This document shows, piece after piece, positions 26,301 through 41,300 of a stretch of DNA of 64,000 bases (the first letter of the stretch is position 1; each line of letters opens with the position of its first letter). Source of the stretch: Rhyzopertha dominica (lineage: Eukaryota > Arthropoda > Insecta > Coleoptera > Bostrichidae). A program made the position numbers and the translations under genes. The stretch covers positions 42,217,786 through 42,281,785 of the forward strand of contig QCXZ01000041.1 in the NCBI GenBank assembly GCA_025024175.1, read 5' to 3'. The notes beneath the pieces are model-generated. The model was not told the DNA's origin and ran no database searches. It was given only the letters and a program-made list of their open reading frames with translations.

Positions 26301-29300
26301 TCCGGATTAAACGACTGCTTAAATCTCCCGGGAACAAATTTAAGGAGATAAACTTGCAGATGCACGCAGTTCGACTGTGAGAGTAGGTAGAGATATGCGT
26401 CAAAATGGGCGTGAAAACGACCTGAAGGACTTCATAAAGCCCACGGGCTTTGCGGGGCGCTAACCGAACAAGCGCGCCTGACCCTTATGGGGCTGAATTT
26501 GAAATGGGTGTCTTTCTGGTGGTTATTTTATTGCCACATTGATGCTCAACGAATAAAACGATCTGCTGGGGCGTTCCCTGCTGTTTCGACAATCAGCTAC
26601 GAAGAGGGCGAGTATCCACTGCAAACGAACACTTCGGAGCGGAAAGTATTGAATGAATCAAAGACAGAAATGACCAAGCCATCGACTGGAGAAATATGAA
26701 GCATGACATAGTTCTTATAAAGTTTAGTAAGGGGAACTCAACCAAAAGAGTAGACTAAAAAAACGATCTTCTAATATAACCAAGTTTTCCGTCGAGTTTA
26801 CTGTATGCAATATAAGGGCTTATACAATAATGACAACAGAAGTTGAGTAAAATGTGGGGTAGTCACAATTAACGAGGTTGTCAAAGCCTTCACTAAGGTT
26901 TGAATACTGACAGAATAAAGACCGTTACCACCCATCAATTCTAATTATAGCTGGTTCGAGTCACATTCGTCTTCTACTTTTAATTGCTTTCATCGCTTTA
27001 AGCGTATGTGGCAGTATTTTTAACAGTAAGTGCAGAGTGCTGTTGCCTTTACATAGCTCCCTTTTTAAAGAAGCTTGAGTGATCTCTTTAAGCCAAGTTA
27101 CTTTTTATTCTATGGGTCTTTATAAAGCCCTATTCATTTTTTAAATCCCATTATGCTGCAAATAAAGCGTATAACAATATTTAACGATTTATCTAATCAC
27201 AGTTCTCACGCTATTGGTAAAACGGATACAAGCAATAGCAGCACGTCTTTACCTTCATAATTGAGGCATCTAACATGCAAATTTGGGGGAAAGAAATTAA
27301 CAGCGCGGGACAAATTCTCGTAACTATTTGCATTATCTCAGAAACTTGCGGCATATTCCCAAAAAAGGGACCAAAACGCAATTGACTGGTAACGTATTCT
27401 AAAAGGAGATTTGTGTACTTCTTGGTTGTGAAGACAAAATAGGATGATTTTCCATATTTCCCTATTAATACCCGTCATCGTGTCACACTAGGTTCACCGC
27501 TTATTATTTCAGTCATATTTGGTTATAGAAGAATATTTATCCGATCACACATTTTGCAACTACCCTATGAGAATTTTCTTTTACCTGATGCCAGCTTCGC
27601 AGGACATTATTTTAACAGTTATGACGAAAACTTAGAAAACTATCAGAGCTTTACTGTTTCTATAGAAACATACGGCCATCGACAATGTAACAGGAAATTT
27701 GTAAAGCAATATATGAAATCATAACACTACTAAGTAGCAATTTAACAAAAAATGAACATAAGTAAGAGCAGCCTGCATGATTACTCTAAAAATATACGGT
27801 ATCATCCCTATTAATTGACAAATGCCTAGGGTTCAAATTAAAACTACAAGATAATGAGCGGAGGATTTTGCAATTAGTTTATCCATAAAAATGAAAAAGA
27901 TAAGAACCTTTTGCAAAATGGTTAATGAACTGATGAGCCAAGTGTTCAAATAATTGAATATATAATTAACATAATTTATCATATTGAATAATTGAAAATC
28001 TCAAAATTGTTAGAGAATGCAGGTTACAAGAAAGATTTGGTTTCACTATGTAGTGCGGAATATAATACTTATGTAATTCTCTTATCTATTATTCTTTAAT
28101 CTTAGGTAATCGGCTTCCAAGCTCACTGATATAAGGAAAAACCTCAATTGAACAAGGATATTCATGATTTTTTTCAAAATGAAATTTCCTACCTCAATTA
28201 TTTATCTACCTTTAATTTATTGTTTCAGGAATGTGGGTCTATTCATAATATTGTTGCTGTTCGGGAATATTTGAACGGTAGTTTTGCAATAAACTTAATT
28301 ACAAATTATGGGACAGTCAGATACCCTGTATGGTCATCCGTTTATTGTTTCTCATAGAGACCCTTATTTATAATGTTTTCTAAAACAAGACCTTTACGAG
28401 TAGTTCTGTAGGTAATAATGTTAACGAACAAAGTTTCGCCGTATGGTATGATACAATAAACTTCCAAAAACGTGTTGACGCAAGTGGCAGACATTTCGAG
28501 TAGCTATTATAATTATAAGAATGCTTTTTTGGCTAGTATTTGTGGTTATTATTGTGTTTTCGCTATAAATAATAACGTTAATTGTGAAAAAATAATCCTG
28601 TGGCTGTCAGTTATACCAAAGTAGTAAAAATTGAAAGAATGTCATTTTCTATCGAAAGAACGAAAACATGGTAGGGTTTTCTTAGAAACAGAAAAAGGTG
28701 CTTTAATTAAGTATTCAATGAAAACTTGCTGCAGGTTTAATTAAGTATGGAACTTCTTTTTAAATATCTATAAACATTTTCGTTAATATACGAGTATGTC
28801 TCAAGTTTAACATGCTCAACTTTTGCTAGCTCATATTAACAATCCGGTTTAGAACCTATATAAAGTTGTGGTCATTAGCTGGTTTCAATGATTGGAAATA
28901 GTTTGATAGGACAAATCAGATAGCTGGTTATAAAAGCATTGCATTTATTAGATATAGCAATTATCGTCGATCGACTATAGAACATAATCTAACCAGCACA
29001 TCTAAATTGTAGTACTTTTCTCTAGTATTCATACATAAAATGAAATTATACGAAATAATGATAGTGAGTCCATAGGTTTGTCACCGGGTAAAGCGTTGAA
29101 GATATGTCACTAACATGTCTACAAAACCTGCATGAAAGACAGAAAGCAAGCAGAAGAAAACAACGATAACATACCTGAAAGAGCGTCAAAACGTTATCTA
29201 CTACTTGTATTGAAGGCAAGGACGTTTCAGTCCTTTAACTATCACGGTAAAACTGATTAATTCATCCATAAACAGAGGACCTACGGAACGGCAGTATGAA

Positions 29301-32300
29301 TCAGTCTGTGGCGTAACGAGGCGAGACGAATAGTTCGCCGCTTTGTTATTGGCTATATCTGGCAAATAACCACCGAGCAGATTAAAGGACGTCACGTAAT
29401 CATCAGTTGAAGGTTTCTGTGTGCCTTTAAAAAAAGTTTGAACGGAGCGAATAGAAGATTAATTTAGAATATTAGTAATTAATATCAAATTATATTCAAA
29501 AGATTTGTAACTAAGCTGTAGTTTATGAATATGTAAATTAGATGAAATTACTGTCTGCATCAAATGATCAAAATAAAATGAATATCTTGTTTTATACTCT
29601 TATTGATAACCATGTATACTAGAGTTTACTAATACCTACCTTTAATAAAATAAAATAAAAACTGTTGAGAAGGAGCTGGATTTGTGATTACGATTATTTT
29701 CTAGATTTAAAAAAATCAATATAAATTACTTTGTAATGAACTGATATGCAGAACCAGATCAAGATCCTCAATGTAGGTTGAAAGTATTCCATTTTTTTAA
29801 TATGGTACAAAAATTAAAAATCTAAACGATCATGATCGCATGAGAACCGCTGGATTCGCGGCTGGTTGAATGTAGCATACTTACAACGCTGTTGATAATC
29901 ATTTACCAGACATTTACACGATTTTGTATTATTATTTGATAAGTATCGTTTTATGTAGATAATATTTGCTACTGGCCAGCAAAAATTAAGAGATGGTAAA
30001 TCCACCAAAATGAAGACGCTAAAGTAAAGCTGCCGTAAAAAGGTCCAGGAGTAAGCATCACGGGTGGAGGTAAGATAATGATCTGGGATTAACAAGTACC
30101 TGTACATACATGAGCGATGCTATGGGCTTAAAGCAACTTATATAATATTGGCCCGATCGTTCCACACAGATTCTGTTGCTTGTGTTTTGTTGAGCTGCGG
30201 AGCAAGATGTTTCATCCTTGGGAGAGTAATGAATCTGAGGAAGAAATCGGTCCTTTTCAGGATAAACTACTTGACGGAGGAGTGAAGAAACTTCCCGGAG
30301 AAGGAGACGTTAACTTTATTCCGACGCAAAGAAACTGTACTTTTCACGAATCGCATATCAGAAGAGAACCACCAACAAGGAAGCAACTGACCTACTGCAG
30401 TTACCTTATACTTATGTTTTACAAAAAAAAGTAATATGTTTATAATTAGCATGTGTTATTTTACTATTTAGGAAAGGAAATTAAAAAAAATTATATATTA
30501 TGCCATATATAAACAAAATATAGTCCCCACCGTTACAATTTTAAAAGCGAAACTGATTTGATTATGAATAATGGCCACACTATGTCTTAAAAAGTACCGA
30601 ATGGAATATGTGACTCAAATAAGACCATTTCTACCCCAATAATTTATTTAAATGAAAANTGGTACGATACCCACGGTGTTGTTGAAAAAGGATTATCGAA
30701 GTGCACAAACAATTGTTATTTAAATGCACCACCATCACGAGGGAAAATAATAATAATTATGCATGTCGGAGGTATAAATGATTGGGCACATAAATATCCT
30801 TCTTACCTATATCGACAAAAAATTGCCGACTACACTACTGATTATCATCAGGACATAATGCGTCCTTGATTGAAATATCGTTTACCAATGAATTACCTCA
30901 ATTTTTACTTGCAAATTCGCTAATTGTCATGGACAATGCAAAATATCATTCACAACAACAAAACAAAAACTTACAACAGCAACAAAAAAACAGAAATTAT
31001 TTCATCTATAACAAATAACAGTATCGAAATCTAGGCAAAAGTAACAAAAAAGAAAACAGTTGCTGGATGTTGTTAAGGACGTTAATCTTCCCAATACAGG
31101 ATTGAAAAAATCGCAAGACAAGATGGGCACATGGTATTATTATTTTGTGTTCAATCCGATTTAATTAATATGAAGCAACCTGAAAATAGGCATCCGAAGA
31201 AATAATAAACGCCCGAATCTCAGTGATACTGTAATAAATTTGGTACGGAACGGAGTGGAAAAATCGACCACCAGTTGTGGGGAAAAAGAAAATAAAAAAT
31301 ATATTTTTTAAAGAATGATTTTATGTTGGGGTCCTAAAAAGTAGTGAGTAAGAAAAAAAAATGAATTTCTAGGAAATAATAAAATAAAAATATTTTTACA
31401 ATTAAAACCATTCTCGGGTGTTGAAATTTACACCCGAGAATGTTTTTAATAATATTAACAATAACCACGATAATAATAATAAATCGTCTTTATTTGCCAA
31501 CTACATTGATGTAACAGTATTGTTATGACTCTGAACGTCGTAGNAGGGCAAAACGGCGAAGTTTAGTGGCAAATGACACTAATAATTAGTGGCATCGCCC
31601 CTGCTCTTCCACTCAACCGTAAAAGTAAAAAGAAAAACAAAAAAATAAATTTAAAATTTTACGCATACCTGTGTATTAAGTTGTTATAAGAGCCGCAGAG
31701 GTGAGAGTAAATAAAAAACGAAAGAAAAAATATAATGAATTTTTTATCAAAAAGCAGTTATCTCAATTTAAATGAACGATGGAAAAAATATAAAAGAAGA
31801 ATTAGTAAATGTCAATCAGAACTGTTAAGTTTTTTTTAATAGATTATCGTAAAGTTTTATTTTAATTGAGCATAGTCCCGTATTTCTTAGTTCTACTGGG
31901 AGTGAGTTGTAAATCTCGCATATTCTGTATGAAAAACTGCGAATAAAATGAATGATTATGTTTTGGAACAGTAATAGCGACTTTGCGTCTAATGTTTATA
32001 TTATGGATATCTGTCCTAAATTTGATTTTGTGTAAAAGATATGGAGGACATTTATTTTTAATTATTTTATGGAATACACAGGCAAGTATGTAAATATTGC
32101 CTTGAATCCATATTTAGCCATGGTATTTGTAACTCTTTGCTTATGTCTTATCCCAAAAATAAGCATCACACAACAATTTTGAACTAGCTGCACTCTACGC
32201 TTGGTAGTATAATCAAGACATGCACCACAGACACAATCTGCATAATTAAAATGAGACAGCACCAGCGAATCGCATAAAAGAATTTTGGCTTTATATGTAA

Positions 32301-35300
32301 GAACCTTTCTAATGCTGTATAAAGTTTTGAGGTTTGCAAATGCTTTTTGAATGCAATTATTTACGTGTTCAACAAAACGCAATTTATAATCAATCACCAG
32401 TCCCAAGGTTTTTGCAGAATCTACAATTCAAGTCTCTTATTATCTACACAGATATCGGCACAACGCATAATTGAATCTCTCGTTGTAGAATTAAATGTTT
32501 TGCCAAACAGTATCATTTTTGATTTCTCAGGATTCAGAAGCAAAGCATGAGACCGGGCAGCATTGCAAAAACTGGCGCTAAGTCTGAGTTTATACGTTCT
32601 ATTGCATTGTCAATCTCCCTCTCTAAAAACGAATAGTATAACTGACTGTCATCAGCATAGAAGTCAGAGCTGCAATAATTTATATTTTTGGTTATTATAG
32701 ATGTATATATATGGTAAACAGTATAGGTCCTAACACAGAGCCCTGGGGGAAACCAGAAGCCAAACCAGCGTAAGTAGATGAATTGCCGTCTAAGTTAACA
32801 GACTGAAGTCTAGTGCATAAATAACTTTTAATAATTGTAAAGCTGATTGCCCAATACGTTCCAAAGTATCATAAAGTAATTGATAGTTTATAGTATCGAA
32901 TGCTTTTAAAAAGTCTAACATGAAAAGCTCTTTTCTGTTATCGTCAAGAGCTGAGAAGATATTATCTGTTATGTTTAATAGGGCAGTAATGCAGCTATAA
33001 CTTTTTCGAAATCCAGATTGATGTTGTGGAAGTATATTATATTTTTCTAAATGAGCACTTAATTGCTCTGCAATAACTTTTTCACATACTTTTGAAAGAA
33101 TTGGTAAAATGAGAATGGGCCTGGTGCCCTTCAGCTCCGCGGGAACGGGTAGTTTGGCTTGCGGCACAAAAATCTTCCATGCATCTAAAAATATACCACT
33201 ACCAACACAATTTTTTACTATATGAGTGATTACTGGAAGAGTTATCGGAGGAGAATATTTAAGCATATCCAAAGTTATTTGATCATAACCACTAACATTA
33301 CTTTTAAGTTTCTGTATAACATTCATTAACAAATACAAATAATACATAATAAAAAATAATTGTACATAATTGTTTTTATTTTATTATTTTCCGAATATTC
33401 AAATTTTTTCTTATTTACTACTTTTTTAGGACGCAAACATAAAAGCATTCTTTCTAAAAATATTTGTTTGTATACTTTTTATTTATTACTTTTTAGTCAT
33501 AAGCAAAAAAGAGACTGCAATATCGTTTGTCTATTATTATTATATTTTCTCTCCAATATAAATCTTTTTCACTTTTACTGTTCACACAATAACAGCACCC
33601 TCTGTACTTACAGTCAGAAACTAAAAATGAAAATTGTCGTGCATCATCTAGCGGTGAATACGAAGTGTTACGGTCAGTTACTAGTTATGTCTCTGTACCT
33701 CGGCAATAAAGCTATTTAGACATCTTCTATCTATAATATATAACTAAAACATACTTTTTTATGCAAATAAGAGTAAAATGTGAATTTTATTTATTACAAG
33801 CTTATAATAAAAAATGGTAAAAAGGGGGAAATAAAGCTACGAATCATATCTCTCTGCCAGTAACGCCAGATTTAGCCAAAAGATAAAACTGCTAAATCAA
33901 TTCAAATCTGATGGAAATGTTAAAAAAGCCAGTACATGTATGCAGTACTAAATAAACTTTCGTGCAAACTGGATATAACCGTGTTCGTGATTTGGCTGTT
34001 GAACTCCCCATTCAGGCAAACAATGGCTGCGTTCGGAGCAAATAGAGCACGACAGATTGCAATCATCCCAATAAAATGAAAATCGGGAGTTATCGTCGGC
34101 AATTCAGGAGAACTCCGGAGCGAAGTTAAAGTGATATTTCAATGACGGGCGTCTCTTAAACGCGGTAAATGTGGCAGAAAACGCCAGCAATTAGTTCTAC
34201 ATTCGCTAATCTGCGAATACCAGTTCGAGGTGTTCGGAAGCCCCTGACAAGTGAATTCTCCACATAACAGTTAATGAACAATTTCAACGGTAAATTGAGT
34301 CGGAATATTGGGGATATCGAATGGCGTTTATCTCGCTTTTGAATAAATTAATACGTCGGGAGGGAACGCGCGCGGTCGGCGCTATTGGATGTTTCATGTC
34401 CACACGATGATTGGATATTCGAACGTTCCTATTTTCCGAGAACGAAGAGTTGGTGGAAAATCAACAAGGCACCAGATCGGTTGCTGTTTTTGTGTAGATT
34501 GTTCAATTCAATATTATGCTTTTAGAATCAGAAGAGATTTAATTAAAACTTGTTTAGACCGATATTATGGAGTTCCTTTGGACCTCCTAGAGAAACGTGA
34601 AGATGTTAAAACCGAAATTAGAGATTATTAATTGCTGCTACAAGAAACTGACCGTGACATTTTCGCGAAAGAGATTATGAACAATTACGATCTTGATACT
34701 AATTTTAACAAAGTAAAGTTTAAATGCATTGTTTTTTTTGATTGATCGAACCAGCGTACGTCAAGCATTTCTGCCGCTCGGGGTATACCGCAGGCCGGAG
34801 ACGTCTACGCTGGGTTGGAAGGGTGTAGCACTTGTTGCTAGTTTGGGGATTGGAATGGGGAGGTTTTTAGGGCATTCAACCAGTTGATCCTTTTTTTTAC
34901 CCTCTGTGTTGGTAGCTTGGTTCGGCTGCATTGTTCTTATTCTTCCTCGGACGAGCTGGTGTCTGAGATGAGATTGTATACAGCTTTAGGATCTTCCACG
35001 GTCGTCCTATTTTGAGCTTGTTTCTGTTCATTTTGCACGCCTCTTATAGTACATGAGAATGCGTGCAAGGTGCATTCAGCCAGTGAATGCTCTCCTTAGA
35101 TGTTTCCGTGTTTGATGTTGGCTTAGCGCGGCTTCATTGTTTTCCTCCTCATGTGAGATGATGTCTAACGTTGTGCAGAGATTTAAGACCTCTTCATCTA
35201 TAATTTTATTGGTTTTTAAGCGGCAATTATGATTCATGTGTCCTTTTTAGATTGCACTTCTTTCGGTGTTTTCGTATGTGTTAGGTGACGTTGTTCTACA

Positions 35301-38300
35301 GGATATTTGTCGTCTGTATGCATTAAGTTTTTACCACGATTCATTACGGTCGTTCAATGGTTTTTTTTTGGGTGAGTGGGCTTGCCATATCTTCTTGGTT
35401 TCTCCACAGTATTATTGCGTTGCCGTAGTGGTTTCTTACTCTTTTCTCTTCTTATCGATATGATTTCTTTTTCTTCCCTGATTTGTATTTTGGTTGTGGT
35501 TCTTAAATAGTTTCTTCCGAGAAAAAAAGTTATTTGAAATCCAAGGTAAGAAGGTAACATTAAACGTTAGAAGCGAAATTAAAGATTATTAATTGCTACT
35601 ACAAGAAACTGACCGTGACATTTTAGTGGAAGAGATTATGAACAGTGACGATCTTGACAATAATTTTTAAAAAGTAAAGTTTAAATGCATTGTTTTATTA
35701 ATAAATAAGTTATAGTTACAGACAATTCAGAAAGCAGATCATATTCCAGTTTTACAAGACATCAAAGTGTTTAGTGCAGATATTAAAGATTGGCTGCGGT
35801 TTTACAGTCTGTCTCAGCAGACTAATATCGACGAATAACTTGCAAATCCAGGTCAGTATTAGTAAGTATCAATTCAATGCAACTCCAGCTAATTATCCTA
35901 TAGCAATAGCTGCCTAAAATCATGTTTTAGAAGAGGAGACGTACAGACTGAAGTGCATGTTAGAGAACTGCTAGATTTGGTTTTGGGAAATATCATCAAC
36001 AAGTCGAAACTTAGCAGGCAAGTGTCTCCGCGCTTACTAAAGAACATTACCTTTTGAAGCGGAAGCTGATACAAACCTTCGGGGAAATGCACTTACATCG
36101 AGCAATTTTGGTATAGAGGGAATTAAAAGGAAGAATGAAGCTCATAAGAATTTTAATTTGGGTAACTGACCATGTTACGAAAGCCTTTGTGTGTTTTTCA
36201 GGAGAGAACAAAGAAGGCAGAACTGTACCATACCAAAAACATACCACTTTCGAAGAACATAAAAAAATTATACCTACAAAAAGATGTTTTAACTTGTGGC
36301 TTCATTTAGACACGCCTATCGCCAAAGTTTGTAGAATAACAGCATAAAGTAAAAAATTTGGGGATATACAAGCCGCTGTCGTGTTCTAAAATTTAAGATA
36401 AGGCTGGAATGCATCACAGGAGCCAACAAATACATCTGTAGAAAAATCTAAAGGTTTGGCTAAGTAAACATACCACAGATAGCACTGGTAGATGACTGCG
36501 ATCGTGGCATTTCCTCTTCAGGACGTTTCGTCCTCTGCTGTGATGATCATCTTCAGAGCCGGGTTCATCGTAGACGTAACTGTCTCCGAGCGAACACACA
36601 CTGACTTTCAGACGTCCATCACTGGGTACTTATGTGTCGTCCTTGATTGGCACAGCCGCGTCACTACCGCGGCATATAACGTGGTGGGTATCCATTCTAC
36701 CAATCAGGGAGGACTACGAAAGTATCCAGCCACCGATGCGGTCCAGCGACGCGACTCCGTCAACCCCGGACGACAACGTAAGCACCCAACGGCGGACGCC
36801 CGAAAGTCAGTTTGTGTTCGCTAGAGATGCTCACCACATCAGTGGGCAAAACTTCAGAGGAAATGGTCACGACCACGGCCAACTAACCTGCAATCATCTA
36901 CCAGTACGGACTACGGTTGTGAAAGCATAATCCCGAGAATAGTACCTCCATACTTTGACAAAACGGATCGTTGGACCAGATAGTAAGTTCAGTGTCGCAA
37001 AATTATTTTACGAAATATGGAAAGAGATTACTAATGTAATGCGGTAAATCAATGTGTGCTATGTACGAATACTCCTGTATAAGATTGCTCGTGGGACCAA
37101 GAAATCTATAATTATAACATTACTTATACGTTCTGAAATATGGGTGGAAAGTTATTTGCTGGAGAAATTAAAAACCTGAGAGGCATTCTGGCTTTGAATT
37201 ACGATCTAAATGTTTTAAATATAGTTTTGTAGAAAACAAATTGAAAAAGAAAAGAAACGCTAAGTAATGAAACAGATTATTCTCGCCTGCTAAATAATGT
37301 GCATGTTGCCAAAAGAGGTCTACAAAATTTGACGAAAAGGCTGCAAAACAATGGCTACCACTCCAAATACGACAAGATAATTAAAGATTAGTTGCAGGAA
37401 AACATAATCGAAGAGCATGTTTGTATGAATAATATTTCCTTTATCAACATATGATGAAGTTAAACCACAAAGCCAGCTGGTTTTGATATTAAAGCTAAAA
37501 GGGGGATTAAAACAGTAAGTGAAAATCGGTAAATCGTCATCTAGCGGTGGTAGCGTTGGTAAGTACAGAGACCTACATTACCGATTGTACAATCAGCGTT
37601 TGAGCCAATTGGAAAAGCTCAGCGAAATAAAGTTACTTTGATTCTTTTGTCATGTTCATTTGAGCTCTACAATATATAATATTTGAGATAAACGTGTCCA
37701 CGTCAAATTTGCGGGTGTATCAAAGATACAGCCACCAAGGATGTTTAGGAATTACTTGCAATCCTTTTATTTTAGGAAGTGTTAATACCTTCACCTACAA
37801 TCAGCACTGAATAATAGTAAAGCAGTGAAAAATTATTTCCAAATTGAAAAGCTGTTTTTTAGGGTTGCAAGTTCTTGCAAGGTCGGTACGCAGAGCTATA
37901 AGAAGGAAGCCATAGAAATTCCACAAGTGACCGCATTTAGATAATATTATTTTAGGGGTTGCGTGTATTACATCGCCATAAAATACTTTGGTAGTTACGA
38001 CGTTCATATACTACAAAAAACTGTTGGTACATCGTCCAAAATAACACCTCATTATTGTGATCACGTTCAAACTGACATTAATTTTATAGAAATATCAAAA
38101 ATTTGTAATAAAATGCCACCGCCAAATTTATCATTTCGTTCAGATCTCGTTAACAGTATGACACTATAGGAACTCCTCTATCTGCCCGGATATGAACAAG
38201 GTATAGCAAGTGCATTTTCACGAGTCCTTTGACTTTGGGCAAAATTGCGCCGTGACGTTTGCTCGACTTTTGGAAGAGGGTCGTATGCAGCAAACATGGA

Positions 38301-41300
38301 AACATTGGTCTTCCGACAAATACTGTCACTTGTATACGCTTCGTAACCATACTTTTCCCAAAACGTTTACTAATAGCCCACTAAAACATAAACAGGCACT
38401 AGTCTTAGAAAAGATTGCACTTAGTTTGTCTTGATAACTTTTTATAGAAAGCAACAAGTAATATCTGGGCTTGAAACAATTTGTTAAATTGTAATGTTCA
38501 GAGAAGCGCGACAACTAGTTTATGCCAGTGTTATCCAAGCTTTTGAGCGTTATTCATATTTATGTGAGCAATGCAGTTAGTGTCGATTTATTAAGATGCA
38601 TTTGCGAAAGATAGCATCCTAATTGTCAAGTAATATCTAGTTATCACTTGATACAAAAGTATGCTTCGTAATGAAGTTTTATAGCCTGGAAATAATTTGT
38701 TGCGACAGACAACCGCGCATAGCAAAAGTTTTTAGGAAGGTCTTTCTCCAAAGAAGAAAGCTGGGGTATCTGTAGGTCGCTCGCGATTATACCATTATTT
38801 GTAGATTGGTTTGTTTATCGTTTATTTCTTTGCTCAGTAGCAGTCTCGGTAATGGGTCTTTACTGGGTTTAATTATGCAACAAATTTTGGTCCTTCGAGC
38901 CGGATATACTTTTGCCTTGGAGAGGTAGATCAGAGCGACATGGAGTTGGCATAAAAAGAGATAATACCTTTTTATCAAGACAAACTTGTCTGAATTCTGG
39001 GGAATCAAACGACTAACTGATGGCAGATGCAAATTTTGACTTTCTTTATGATAACACAGACGATAAAAAATCAAATCATCACAGTAATTTTATCTTCTGT
39101 TGCAGATACGACTTCGAAGAGTAAATCGCGTATTTTCACTGTATGTTAATAGTACTTTTATGGTTTACTATTCACAATTGAATAGTGTCACTGGACAAAT
39201 GTTGTGCGCTACGGAACTCTGCCATGCGATTCCACATACCTAGCAATAAAAATGCAAAGAAGCTATAAAACATGTTACACCGCTTTTCACATCAATCTCC
39301 TTCCTCAAATCGGACCGTCACCATTCACAACGTCCGGTCAGAAATGCATATTACCCTTTCCAAAAAGTATATCGATTGTCCCATATAAAACATATCCGGG
39401 GCCCGTATCGAATTTCATTACTGCCGAGCCACCGGATATTCTCATTGCATAAACATGGTCTGAGCTGTAGGAGAGGAGCAATTCTAAAGCCGAAATCAAT
39501 CTTGGGGTCAATTCCGCTCTCATCTCGTCGAATAGAAGCGGCCGATTCCGGTCGAAGTTCACTTTGATCGGATATTACTTTTCATCGACCCATCATTTCC
39601 AAAGTTGTCCCCTCTGTCCCTAAACGCGGACGGCCACCGGCGAGAAATTCGATGTCGCGATAAAGGGGAGCCGAGTATCTGCCCTCCTTGTTAGGAGCGG
39701 CGCGCCGAGTTGCCGACTTGAGATATTCAGAGCTGAACTTATGACCCCAATCGAAAGTTTAAGAAGATGTAGAGTGGGGAATTCCTCATTAACCCTTGTT
39801 ATTCTGTCAATTGTTTTTATATGGATCCAGCCCTTTTGTCCAATCAAGTACAGATGGTAGCTCTTGAAAGTCAGTTCCCCTAATTCTGTTCTGCTGGGTT
39901 TTTTGATGAGAAATCTTGACTAAATAATTTGAGGGAAAAACAGATTTTTTCAACCAACAATTTTTTATATGGGATACATCATCATATACAGTGAAGGTTT
40001 GCAGTCGCCAGATCTTTATTGCGCTTTATAAATTTCTATGAACCAATCATATTATACAAAGCAATCCGTTGGAAACCCTTTATGATCTTTTAAAAAAGTG
40101 GAAACAATTTAATTGGTCCAGACAATGTGAGTAAGCTTTTGTTAAGGTAAAATAAATAATTCATTGGATAACGTTTTAGTCTATTACGACCAAAATTTGC
40201 GATGCATCGGACTACGGTTTAGCAAACCATCAGTTTTTCATCACGTACCTTGAGCGTCTGTGAAAGGAAGTATTCAGTGATACAAGAAAATGCACTCAGC
40301 TTAGTTTTTGGGGAAATTAAATTTAATTATTATCTATATAGACGCCCGTTTACACTGGTTGCAGATAATTTAGAGCTGAAACTATGGCAGCAAGCAGATT
40401 ATAGTGTTATGCGATTAAAATATCGCATCGCAAGTTACGAAATTAAATTAAAATACATACGATCAAATCGAAATATTGCAGATATGTTGTCCAGGCTTCT
40501 CTTGACGGTTCGACTGGAGAAGACTATAGTAACTGCAGCTATATCAAGGCAAATTATTAGTAAATGTACAAAGAATCCAAGAAAAAAACAAATGAGACTA
40601 AACACTCCAGACAGTTATGAAGCATGTAGAAAATAATTGGCCAAAGAAGATCGAAGACGAATACCGGGCTGTCGGGGTTCGCGGTTTTATCACAAGAAAA
40701 CGAAAACTTTTTTTTGTCAACCTGACATCTATTAACGACCGAAATTTCAACTAACTCATAACATAGATACACATGAAAATAAATGTTGAACTGCTCCCGA
40801 TAGCTGGTGACGCTACAATCCCTTTGCCGGATTTCAGCAATTTCGCACTACATTGAAGAAATTCTACTGGTCAAAGAAACCATAGCCTCAGTAAGTTTTT
40901 CGAGAGTTGATTCCATACTAGTTTTTACGGGCGCTACTGCCATGACCTGTTGCCTCGGAAGTGCTTCGAAAACAGCGTCTGCCAGCTCTGCCACCATCGC
41001 TGTATCCGCCTTGCTCTGCGTAGCTAGAATTGCCTCAATGGAAGATGGTAGTTGCCCTAGCCACAGCGATCTCACTAGGTCCTCCGGCACTGCTGAACCT
41101 GCAAGAGCCTGTAAATGTCGAAGAAACTGTGACGGCTTTCTATCTCCGATTTCTTCGTGTTTGAGGAGCCTTTTCGTCTTTTGTTCTTGCGGCGACCCTA
41201 GACGGCGTATTAACTCGGTTTTGAGCTTTTAGTACTTGCCGTTTTCTGGCGGTTTTTGGATAATGTCACGTACTTCTGCCATGTACATCGGGTCGAGGTT

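Larger units (their letters stand above)
34480..37440 (+). mobile_element. Degenerate BEL/Pao-like LTR retrotransposon body
   Basis: Gag-like words (VPLDLLEKREDVKTEIRDY; LLLQETDRDIFAKEIM) are followed by ADIKDWLRFYSLSQQTN (about 35780-35830) and a damaged zinc-knuckle region (36180-36345). A pol fragment near 37260-37440 reads NNVHVAKRGLQNLTKRLQNN and YDKIIKD, then ENIIEEHV, typical of the region leading into BEL/Pao reverse transcriptase. An unrelated block (36480-36930) and a duplicated gag segment interrupt it. No LTRs were identified. Confidence 0.6.

Noticed and set aside
36515..36560. Second hammerhead ribozyme (CUGAAGA and GAAA on the minus strand)
   Set aside because: The core words exist but no stem II closes between them and stem I does not pair.
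36492..36930. Open + strand frames in the GC-rich block as a gene
   Set aside because: The frames overlap in several registers, have biased GC composition and show no domain; a repeat is more likely.
40807..41232. 141-codon + strand open frame
   Set aside because: Antisense shadow of the gag segment of the mini LTR element, which has clear family motifs on the minus strand.
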